A stretch of 34,895 nt of DNA, taken from positions 1 through 34,895 of the forward strand of contig JAKEHO010000072.1 in assembly GCA_022614965.1 (NCBI GenBank), in the 5' to 3' direction. Every line of letters begins with the position of its first letter. Position 1 is the first letter of the stretch. The stretch is from Gammaproteobacteria bacterium (lineage in GTDB: Bacteria > Pseudomonadota > Gammaproteobacteria > JAKEHO01). Positions 18,425 to 24,437 of the stretch are shown here, one piece after another. Below the pieces are notes generated by a model. That model worked only from the letters and a program-made list of their open reading frames with translations. It did not search any database and was not told the DNA's origin. Both the position numbers and the translations under genes were made by a program.

Positions 18425-18638
18425 CGTCCTGTCCAACCGATTGATCTGTAGCCTCACTCAATATCGGATCATCAAAAATGGCGGGATCAACCCATTCCTC
18501 TGCCGCACTTTCCCACTCACCTACAAATTCCAGAAGCTCCAAATCGGGCATCTCGTCAGGCTTCGTTTCATCGGCACCTAATGCAAACGGGGGGAGCATC
18601 GCCACTACAATGACAACCCAGTTAACCCGCCTGTTCAT
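18417..18638 (-). CDS. Small acidic exported protein of the sigma operon
   Basis: The product is 73 residues: an N-terminal signal or anchor (MNRRVNWVVIVVAMLPPFALG) followed by a strongly acidic segment with DLELLEFVGEW. I do not recognise a named family. The frame runs to 18674, but ATG 18638 begins right at the signal sequence. It overlaps the preceding DUF3619-like gene by 17 bp and DUF3106 by 8 bp, so it is very likely translated with them. The acidic aromatic motif resembles DLEFYEWLEAYE in the upstream membrane protein, which suggests related or interacting tails. Confidence 0.75.
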   Translation of the reverse strand: MNRRVNWVVIVVAMLPPFALGADETKPDEMPDLELLEFVGEWESAAEEWVDPAIFDDPILSEATDQSVGQDDE

Positions 18639-18966
18639 AAGCCTCAAGCCATTCGTAAAACTCGAGGTCCTCATAAAGTTCCAGACTATCGAGCGAGGAA
18701 AACAGCTCCAAATCCTGCACGATCAACTCCTGATCTGAGGCCGGTGGCTGTGCAAGCGTGAAAACGATCAGCGCTACGCAGGCCGCTGCGAACGCAGCGG
18801 AGGAAACCAGCCCAGTTTGCCACAGTGGCGTTGGCTGTTTTTCAAAGGCTCGGCGACGTGCTTGGTTGATACGCATGCGCGTATCGGGACCGAGTTGCTG
18901 AAGGCTCTTATCCAATTCCTGCCTAACGGAATCGAGGAAGCGTTTTTCATTTTCCTCCATAGTCAT
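18622..18966 (-). CDS. DUF3619-like membrane protein, possible anti-sigma factor
   Basis: The product is 114 residues. The N-terminal ~45 residues are helical and charged (FLDSVRQELDKSLQQLGP, then MRINQARRRAF), a membrane helix follows (~50-70), and the C-terminal tail is highly acidic (LELYEDLEFYEWLEAYEQ). It resembles the DUF3619 proteins that commonly follow an ECF sigma gene and precede DUF3106. The single-helix layout fits an anti-sigma factor, but no zinc-binding HxxxCxxC motif is present, so this is inference from position. ATG 18966 is chosen: GGAG is 5 nt upstream and the ATGA overlaps the sigma stop. A GTG at 18972 and an ATG at 18960 are alternatives. Confidence 0.78.
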   Translation of the reverse strand: MTMEENEKRFLDSVRQELDKSLQQLGPDTRMRINQARRRAFEKQPTPLWQTGLVSSAAFAAACVALIVFTLAQPPASDQELIVQDLELFSSLDSLELYEDLEFYEWLEAYEQAG

Positions 18967-19547
18967 GGCCACTCCTTACCGAGCTTTTCACGTAAACGAT
19001 GCACCGCACGGGAATAGTGTGTCTTAACGCTACCTTCGGAACAGCCCATCACAGCGGCCGTCTCTGCGACACCGAGTCCCTCCCAGACACGTAGCAGAAA
19101 AGCCTGCTGCTGGCGCAGGGGAAGACGATGCAAAGCCTGCTCTAAGGTGTCCATAGTCCGGGCCTTTTGCACCATTTTTTCCGGATCGTCCCTAGCCAGG
19201 TCGGGCAACGCCTGTACAGGATCTGCTGCGTCTGCCGGAGCGTCTGGCGCGGCACCAAGCCAAATACGAAACCGGTTGCGGACCGTTCTTCGACGGTGCC
19301 AGTCCCGCAGACGGCTTTGTAGGATCCGATAAAATAACGGTCCCCAATCCGCCTCATTTCGGCCGGCATACCGCTGCACCAGCTGAAGCATCGCATCCTG
19401 GATGACATCAAGCGCATCTTCGGTATTACCCGTCGCGATCTCTGCCATTCGAAATGCACGCCCCTGGATGCCGACAAGGAAACGCTCGAGGGCGTCGGTC
19501 CTATCCAGCGTAAGTCGCCTCTCATCAAATTGCGAACTCGTCCGCAC
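18963..19547 (-). CDS. ECF-type RNA polymerase sigma factor
   Basis: The product is a 194-residue sigma-70 family protein with only regions 2 and 4. Region 2 covers ~25-85 (TGNTEDALDVIQDAMLQLV, then FYRILQSRLRDWHRRR). Region 4 covers ~140-190 and carries the helix-turn-helix GLGVAETAAVMGCSEGSVKTH. The linker (~95-130) is rich in alanine, proline and aspartate. The start is a GTG at 19547 without an evident ribosome site; no ATG is available nearby. It leads an operon of four overlapping genes whose other products are membrane or exported, so it probably answers an envelope signal. An autoregulatory promoter was not identified. Confidence 0.93.
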   Translation of the reverse strand: MRTSSQFDERRLTLDRTDALERFLVGIQGRAFRMAEIATGNTEDALDVIQDAMLQLVQRYAGRNEADWGPLFYRILQSRLRDWHRRRTVRNRFRIWLGAAPDAPADAADPVQALPDLARDDPEKMVQKARTMDTLEQALHRLPLRQQQAFLLRVWEGLGVAETAAVMGCSEGSVKTHYSRAVHRLREKLGKEWP

Positions 19548-19607
19548 GTATTCATCGCATGAGTCCGCAGCCCCTCGCCATGAGCAACGAGCGACTGCGT
19601 GTTGCTA

Positions 19608-20414
19608 TCACCGTTGACGATGGTTTACGTGCCGATGCACAGGTTTTTTATGCTTGTGCAGGTGTTGCATCGCGCGCTCGCCGCGATCCCCTGAATTGGC
19701 GTGCGCGCGATCAACTGGCCGATCCTGTCCTTGTCTCGCACCATCGAGGCGCGCATTGACTCGATCCACCTGATGGTCCAATCGTCTGTCCACGCGCGCG
19801 CCCGTCTGATCAAGGCGTTCATTGATCACATCACCCCGGTGCTCCAGGCGATTGGCAAGTTCATCGCGACCGGCCTCATGTGCCCGTTCGGCACGTTCAT
19901 CAAAACGTGCCTCAATCCGCTCACCTTTGGCATCCAACCGCCCTTCGATCCTGTCTCCACGCCCATCCCAACGCTCCTCAATCCGCTCACCGCGTCGATC
20001 GCGCGTATCGACCCTGTGATCATAGCGCTTTTCGAGGCGATCGCCTTTGCGGTCAAGGCGCGCACCAATCCGATCCCCTTGATGGTCCAGTCGTCTATCC
20101 CTGTACTCGCCCTTACGGTCAAGGCGCTCGTTGATCACCTCACTGCGATGCTTCAGGTACTCTGCAAGGTCCTGGCGACCGGCCTCGCGCGCCCGCTTGG
20201 CACGTTCATCAAGACCTGCCTCGATTCGATCACCCTTGGCATCTAGCCGCTCTTCGATTCTGTCGCCACGCGCATCCAGGCGGTGTTCGATCCGATCGCC
20301 CCGCTCATCGAAGCGATGCTCAATACGCGCACCCTTATCATACTCGTCGGCAAGAGCCGGCATCGCCATAAGTACGCCGAACAGCGCGCTGATAAACAAG
20401 CTATCTGTCTTCAT
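19608..20414 (-). CDS. Exported Arg/Asp-rich protein of 11-residue repeats
   Basis: I do not recognise a named family. The product is 268 residues with a signal peptide (~1-22, ending MAMPALA). Residues 28-226 are built from 11-residue units of the form GDRIExRLDAK, with a matching 8-residue unit (RDRRLDHQ, VDRRLDHQ) in each half. Residues 39-123 and 142-226 align at a constant offset of 103 residues, showing an internal duplication. The C-terminus is histidine-rich (HLHKHKKPVHRH), which might bind metal. GAGG lies 8 nt before ATG 20414. It lies 60 bp upstream of the ECF sigma gene on the same strand, and an ECF-like promoter motif lies upstream. A structural, coiled-coil envelope protein is the simplest reading. 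Confidence 0.8.
   Translation of the reverse strand: MKTDSLFISALFGVLMAMPALADEYDKGARIEHRFDERGDRIEHRLDARGDRIEERLDAKGDRIEAGLDERAKRAREAGRQDLAEYLKHRSEVINERLDRKGEYRDRRLDHQGDRIGARLDRKGDRLEKRYDHRVDTRDRRGERIEERWDGRGDRIEGRLDAKGERIEARFDERAERAHEAGRDELANRLEHRGDVINERLDQTGARVDRRLDHQVDRVNARLDGARQGQDRPVDRAHANSGDRGERAMQHLHKHKKPVHRHVNHRQR
19737..19991 (-). repeat. Internal repeat, copy 2 (residues 142-226)
   Basis: This 255 bp segment encodes seven 11-residue units plus one 8-residue unit. It aligns without gaps to residues 39-123 of the same protein. Confidence 0.8.
20046..20300 (-). repeat. Internal repeat, copy 1 (residues 39-123)
   Basis: This segment is the partner of the copy at 19737-19991. Shared words include RIE-RLDAKG, INERLD and DRRLDHQ. 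The two copies are separated by 18 residues. Confidence 0.8.
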
Positions 20415-20456
20415 TTCCGAGCCCTCAATTGTGGTTAATAAGCCTCAACACAAACA

Positions 20457-20485
20457 TTAACGCACAACGAGGGGATCGGTTGACA
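20457..20485 (-). promoter_or_regulatory. Candidate ECF-type promoter for the repeat protein gene
   Basis: On the minus strand TGTCAACC (20485-20478) is followed after 15 nt by CGTTAA (20462-20457). The AACC and CGTT elements resemble the -35 and -10 boxes of several ECF sigma groups. The predicted start would give a leader of roughly 35-40 nt before ATG 20414. This is pattern matching only; no second copy was found before the sigma gene. Confidence 0.35.
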
Positions 20486-20559
20486 CGCGAGTGCGCAGCG
20501 CCCGGTGAGCATCGAAGCGCACCCACTGGCGGGCTTGCCCACCCGCCTTACATCACCCC

Positions 20560-20597
20560 CTCAGCGCTGGTTTTCCGCACCGTAGAGAACCGCTGAG
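20560..20597. other. Bulged inverted repeat, 13 base pairs
   Basis: CTCAGC (20560-20565) pairs with GCTGAG (20592-20597). GGTTTTC (20569-20575) pairs with GAGAACC (20585-20591), including one T-G pair. A 3-nt bulge and a 9-nt loop complete it. No T-run follows on either strand, so a simple intrinsic terminator is unlikely. An RNA structure or a binding site is possible. Confidence 0.5.
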
Positions 20598-20692
20598 CCT
20601 AACGGTTTGATTCGATATCGGCACGGCGCCAATGAACCGCACTCGAGGGGAAAAGGCTGTCGCAGGCGCTCCGGGAGCCCGAAATCGGACAT

Positions 20693-20720
20693 CGGCTAAG
20701 GCAAGCGCCTTCCCCAGCCG
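20693..20720 (-). terminator. Stem-loop directly after the YkuD stop codon
   Basis: CGGCT/AGCCG and AAGGC/GCCTT arms form a hairpin with a 4-nt loop and a 4-nt bulge, starting 2 nt past the stop codon. There is no T-run, so it may protect the mRNA 3' end or assist factor-dependent termination. Confidence 0.35.
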
Positions 20721-20721
20721 T

Positions 20722-21222
20722 TCAGGAGTTCTCCAGGATGAGAACAGGGGTACCTATGGATACGCGGTCAAATAATTCAACGACGTCGGCGTTACGCATG
20801 CGAATGCACCCCCGCGAGCCAGGTACCCCCATGTTCACGTCATCAGGGGCCCCATGGATATAGACACATCGTCGTAAGGTATCCACTTCACCGCCCCGAT
20901 TTCGCCCCGGTTCCACACCGCTTAACCAAAGAATACGGGTCAGTATCCAATCACGCTTGGGATACTTTCTACGGAGTTCCGCCGTGTAGATCTCTCCGCT
21001 AGGCCTGCGCTCGATGAGCACCGTACCGAGCGGATACCCACATCCAATCTTGGCCCGAATAACGTGTTTGCCCCGGGGTGTACATTCGCTATTGTAGAGT
21101 TCGCCGCCGCCATTTCTGGCCGTCGAGACGCTATAATCCGCCAACACCTGCACGCCTTTAAAAAGGCGAAGCCGTTGGCGAGCCAGGTCCACTTCCACAT
21201 AGGGCGTAACTGGGGTTCCCAT
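20722..21222 (-). CDS. YkuD (L,D-transpeptidase catalytic domain) protein without signal peptide
   Basis: The product is 166 residues and almost entirely one YkuD domain. The active-site pattern is His123 (YIHGAPDD) and Cys139 in GVPGSRGCIRM; the usual SHGC reads SRGC here, a position that also varies in E. coli ErfK-type enzymes. There is no signal peptide: the domain starts within about eight residues, and no start codon further upstream than GTG 21228 exists in frame. A cytoplasmic location is therefore indicated, unusual for an enzyme acting on the wall. L,D-carboxypeptidase activity on recycled murein peptides is a possible role, by inference. ATG 21222 is used. It abuts the upstream binding-protein stop; a GTG start would overlap it. 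Confidence 0.85.
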   Translation of the reverse strand: MGTPVTPYVEVDLARQRLRLFKGVQVLADYSVSTARNGGGELYNSECTPRGKHVIRAKIGCGYPLGTVLIERRPSGEIYTAELRRKYPKRDWILTRILWLSGVEPGRNRGGEVDTLRRCVYIHGAPDDVNMGVPGSRGCIRMRNADVVELFDRVSIGTPVLILENS

Positions 21223-21224
21223 GG

Positions 21225-22736
21225 TCACTGTTCGAATAACATCGACGGGATGCGGCGGACCCTCGACAAGCCATCGTAGTTACCGTCAGGCGCGAGGGTA
21301 TACCCCACGGCATCACGCCTCCTCACCAACACGTTGTCCTCGTACCACAAGGGGACGTAGGGCAACTCTTCCAACAAATAGGCCTGGAGCACTCGATAGC
21401 GCTCGGCCAGTGCACTCAAGTGCACAGCATTTTCGGCCGCTTCGATCAGCCGGTCCGCCTGAGCGTTGATGAACCGGCCACGGTTCGCCCCTTGTGGCGG
21501 TACGCTGGTACTGTGAAACACGTAACGAAAGATATCGGGCAGCTGCAAGCCCACCCACGATAGGCTGTACATCTGAAAGCGACCGGCCTTGATGTCTCCA
21601 TAGAAGGTACCCCAGTCATAACTCTTGAGTTCGACGTGGATGCCCACTTGCTGGAGCTGATGTTGGATAATGGTCGCGAGACGCACGCGGAAGGGATGGT
21701 TGGAAGTCTTATAGGTGATTTCCACCGGGCGCTCCATATCATAGCCCGCTTGCCGGATGAGTGCGCGTGCCCTGTCGGGCGCATAGGGATATCCCGGGAG
21801 ATGGGGGTAACCCGCCCAGTGGTCGGGCGGCAGCAAGGCATTGGCCTTTCGTGCCGCGTGGCCCATGACATACGCGATGATAGACTCCCGATCCAATGCG
21901 TAGGCGATGGCGCGGCGTATGTCGATATTTCCCACCACGGGGTCATCGAGATTGAACCCGAGATACGTAAAGGTGCTGCCCCGGCTCCGTTGAACGACCA
22001 CCTCCGGTTTATGGTCTAGCCAGGCCACGAGCTCCTGTGGCAGATCCCCTTGGATCAGATCAATCTCCCCACGTAAAAGCTTCAGCACGCGCACCGTCGG
22101 GTCAAGAACGACAACGAGCTCCAACGTGAGGCCATCATTCACTCGAAGCAAGATCAGCTTATCTTGCGCTGGCCACTCCACGAACCTCAACGGGCCGCTA
22201 CCGAGGGGGAGTTGATGAAACGGATGGTTGGAGGTGATGAGCTGATGAGGGAGGATGCCAATGGTTAGGCGGCCTGGAAAGAGCGGATCGGGCTTGCGCA
22301 GATAAAAATCGAGCGTGTCGTTATCAAGCACCTCGATCCGTTCGATCACCGTGAGGGAACCACGGTGGGGAGATCCCGTTGCGGGTTCCAGTACCGAATC
22401 GTACGTGCCCTTCACGTCGATGGACGTTAGACGCCTGCCATCATGGAACACTCTTGCATCACCCCCCAGAGTGAAGCGGTAATGTGCGGGGCTCAATCGT
22501 TGCCATGTTGCAAGTGCCGGCACCGGTTGCTCAGCGGCATTGAAGTCCACCAAGCGCCGGTAGAGCAACCGGTTTATGCGGTACGAAGCGGCGTCGGTTG
22601 CGAAACGTGGGTCGAGCGTGACGGGCGCCGCCGCCATACCGAACCGGATGTTCTCGGTACGAGGATCTGCACAACCGCCCACAATCGCTACAAGCAAAAG
22701 CGATAGGGGAAGAAGGATGTGGCTTCGCAACACCAT
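21225..22736 (-). CDS. Oligopeptide-type ABC transporter substrate-binding lipoprotein
   Basis: The product is a 503-residue SBP_bac_5 family protein. The N-terminus MVLRSHILLPLSLLLVAIVGGC is a lipoprotein signal in which GGC is the lipobox end. Family marks include FGMAAAPVTLDPRFATD after the signal, RVFHDGRRLTSIDVKGTYDS, and DIRRAIAYALDRESII in the middle. The frame runs to an ATG at 22832; ATG 22736 is preferred because the signal peptide starts there, but neither has a ribosome site. It is followed at once by the YkuD gene. The nearest permeases are the B/C pair at 15271-16991 on the same strand, separated by the sigma cluster; no ATPase genes are in the window. Confidence 0.9.
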   Translation of the reverse strand: MVLRSHILLPLSLLLVAIVGGCADPRTENIRFGMAAAPVTLDPRFATDAASYRINRLLYRRLVDFNAAEQPVPALATWQRLSPAHYRFTLGGDARVFHDGRRLTSIDVKGTYDSVLEPATGSPHRGSLTVIERIEVLDNDTLDFYLRKPDPLFPGRLTIGILPHQLITSNHPFHQLPLGSGPLRFVEWPAQDKLILLRVNDGLTLELVVVLDPTVRVLKLLRGEIDLIQGDLPQELVAWLDHKPEVVVQRSRGSTFTYLGFNLDDPVVGNIDIRRAIAYALDRESIIAYVMGHAARKANALLPPDHWAGYPHLPGYPYAPDRARALIRQAGYDMERPVEITYKTSNHPFRVRLATIIQHQLQQVGIHVELKSYDWGTFYGDIKAGRFQMYSLSWVGLQLPDIFRYVFHSTSVPPQGANRGRFINAQADRLIEAAENAVHLSALAERYRVLQAYLLEELPYVPLWYEDNVLVRRRDAVGYTLAPDGNYDGLSRVRRIPSMLFEQ

Positions 22737-22791
22737 GATGCGGCTTGTGAGCGCTCTAGGAGCTCTTCGGCGAACGCAGCTCACCTGGATT

Positions 22792-22813
22792 AACCGGCGA
22801 AGACGCACCGGTT
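22792..22813. promoter_or_regulatory. Inverted repeat AACCGG/CCGGTT
   Basis: The 6 bp arms are separated by 10 bp, about 60 bp upstream of the preferred binding-protein start. This is a possible operator or a small RNA hairpin, and the evidence is weak. Confidence 0.25.
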
Positions 22814-22860
22814 TGAACAGGCGGGGGCCCATGCGCTGATCGATAATAGCCTGCTCCGCC

Positions 22861-22870
22861 GCATCGATGC
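22861..22870. promoter_or_regulatory. Perfect 10 bp palindrome GCATCGATGC
   Basis: The palindrome lies in the 171 bp gap upstream of the binding-protein gene and overlaps one copy of a 10 bp direct repeat. It could be an operator half; function is unknown. Confidence 0.3.
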
Positions 22871-22906
22871 GATCACAGTTACGCCTCAGGGCTCAGCGAT
22901 GCGATC
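22865..22906. repeat. Two exact 10 bp direct repeats, 32 bp apart
   Basis: CGATGCGATC occurs at 22865-22874 and again at 22897-22906, a period of about three helical turns. The pair sits between the exonuclease stop and the binding-protein start. Spacing on one DNA face would suit a regulator dimer. Confidence 0.4.
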
Positions 22907-22907
22907 T

Positions 22908-23684
22908 TCAGCTGTTCCAGGCGCGGAGAAACTCCTGCCAATGGGGTTCCGCCTCCTGCGTTAATACCTCGCGCACCTTTTTGCATTCATCGCCGTAGCC
23001 TTGGGCGGTGAGATGCCCTCGCATCAGCTGATAACGCAGATAGATCAAATAGGTATTGAGGACATCGGTCTCACAGTAGCTACGAACCGCCTTGATTGCC
23101 CCTGCAAGATACCGGTCCCATACATCCGCGCCGCTGATCCCCAGTTTGCCAGGGAACCCCAGCATGGTGGCCACGTCATGCAGGGGTGCAAAAGCGCGTT
23201 GGTCGTAACCTGCAAGCACATCCATCAGATCCGTATGCCGTTGGTGGTACCGATTCAGGTAGTTGTTCCAACGAAAGCTCTGGTCATCATCTCCCGTCTC
23301 CCAGTAGCGCGGTGCGCTGATCCCATGCAAGAGACCACGGTAATGCAGTACAGGAAGATCAAAGGAATTGCCATTCCAGGAAACCAGGGTCGGGCTAAAT
23401 CGATCCAGCCCCTCAAAGAAGCGACGCAGCAGATCCGCTTCCGGCGAATCAGGTTCACCGAGCGCCCACACGCTCAACTTCTCGCTTGTCCGTAGCACGA
23501 CGGCTATCGCGACGATTCGATGAAGGTGATGCCGCAGGAACTCCGTGTTGCCGCCCGTCTCCTGCCGCCGCCGACTGAACATCACCTCCGCCACATCCCT
23601 GTCACTCAGTCCATTTAGGCCATATAGCCGGCGCCCGGTCGCGACATCTGGCACGGTTTCGATATCAAAGGCCAGCACGTTCAT
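22908..23684 (-). CDS. Predicted 3'-5' exonuclease, DEDDy type, related to PolB proofreading domain
   Basis: The product is a 258-residue ribonuclease H-like exonuclease. Exo I is LAFDIETVPD (Asp7, Glu9), Exo II is SWNGNSFDLPVL and Exo III is YCETDVLNTYLIYLR, giving the DEDD residues with a tyrosine. These stand-alone proteins resemble the proofreading domain of family B DNA polymerases; the cellular role is not known. ATG 23684 is used rather than a GTG four codons earlier, since the domain begins at once. It is encoded 18 bp downstream of the DUF1318 lipoprotein stop, so they may share a transcript. Confidence 0.88.
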   Translation of the reverse strand: MNVLAFDIETVPDVATGRRLYGLNGLSDRDVAEVMFSRRRQETGGNTEFLRHHLHRIVAIAVVLRTSEKLSVWALGEPDSPEADLLRRFFEGLDRFSPTLVSWNGNSFDLPVLHYRGLLHGISAPRYWETGDDDQSFRWNNYLNRYHQRHTDLMDVLAGYDQRAFAPLHDVATMLGFPGKLGISGADVWDRYLAGAIKAVRSYCETDVLNTYLIYLRYQLMRGHLTAQGYGDECKKVREVLTQEAEPHWQEFLRAWNS

Positions 23685-23702
23685 AACACCGCCCACTGCT
23701 CC

Positions 23703-24326
23703 TCATTTCTGCTTCCAGGTTCCCGCGCTATCTTGATACCACCAACCGGATGGAGCGTTTGCAACCCAGCGCTTGGCGAAAGTGCCCCGAATATCGTTTT
23801 CCCACTCGGGATGCCCGTTCGCCTTGGCAATTTCTGCATAGAGGTTATTACGATCGCCGTCCTCGTCGGCCACGAGTTGCTTGACCTTATTGCGTTCCTT
23901 TACAGGGATCGCCATAGGATCCCGTACCGCAATGAGCGCATCCCGCGTCATGCCGATGGCTCCGTTGTCATAGTAGGGTTGCAATTCCTTGTGACGCTGT
24001 TCCATCGCAGCGGTCAACTTACGGATCCCCGGCGTCGAGATCGAGAGATCGGCTTCCGCCGCATGCGCTGCTGGCAGAAGAAAATCAAGTGATGCAAGGG
24101 CACTTAACGCATGGGTATCGGACGGCGCCATGAGAGCGGACGACTTGTCCATTGTCGGTACCGAGGGCGACTCCGGCACATCACCTGGCTCCGTCCCATA
24201 AACGTCTTTAATGATCTTGTCCGCCGCCTGCTCAGCAGCTGCCGCCGGGAAATAGATATTGACGGTTACGCAAGCCATCAAACTCAACCCCAACAAGCCA
24301 ACGATCAGTCTTTGCAGTTGCGTCAT
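23703..24326 (-). CDS. DUF1318 (YdbL-like) lipoprotein
   Basis: The product is 207 residues. A lipoprotein signal ends at LSLMAC; then comes CVTVNIYFPAAAAEQAADKII, a variable proline- and serine-rich linker with a second hydrophobic patch (LDFLLPAAHAAEA), and a C-terminal DUF1318 domain with WVANAPSGWWYQDSAGTWKQK. E. coli YdbL is a DUF1318 protein that works with the small lipoprotein YnbE and with YdbH to maintain lipid transport to the outer membrane. The present protein carries both a lipoprotein N-terminus and DUF1318. GAGG lies 8 nt before ATG 24326, which fixes the start against an upstream ATG. The ydbH-like gene precedes it. Confidence 0.85.
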   Translation of the reverse strand: MTQLQRLIVGLLGLSLMACVTVNIYFPAAAAEQAADKIIKDVYGTEPGDVPESPSVPTMDKSSALMAPSDTHALSALASLDFLLPAAHAAEADLSISTPGIRKLTAAMEQRHKELQPYYDNGAIGMTRDALIAVRDPMAIPVKERNKVKQLVADEDGDRNNLYAEIAKANGHPEWENDIRGTFAKRWVANAPSGWWYQDSAGTWKQK

Positions 24327-24437
24327 CGCATCATCCTCGTTAGGAAACTGATTGGTCATGTTATCATTGAATGCGTCTTGACTACGTACCACGATGATTG
24401 CACCAGTTCCCGATCTTGAGGCCTAGTCCGATGCCTA

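Larger units (their letters stand above)
20415..20721. other. 307 bp intergenic region with stem-loops
   Basis: The region between the YkuD gene and the repeat-protein gene has no convincing reading frame. It holds the candidate ECF promoter, a bulged hairpin at 20560-20597, a small stem at 20528-20547 (GGCGGG/CCCGCC) and a hairpin at 20693-20720 just after the YkuD stop codon. Confidence 0.6.

Noticed and set aside
19701..20246. 181-codon + strand frame with hydrophobic, periodic sequence
   Set aside because: It is the antisense shadow of the 11-residue repeat gene; its periodicity comes from the repeats on the minus strand, which has a signal peptide and a ribosome site.
20480..20485. Perfect TTGACA on the + strand
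   Set aside because: No -10 box at 16-18 nt and no + strand gene downstream; its reverse complement is part of the ECF-like motif instead.
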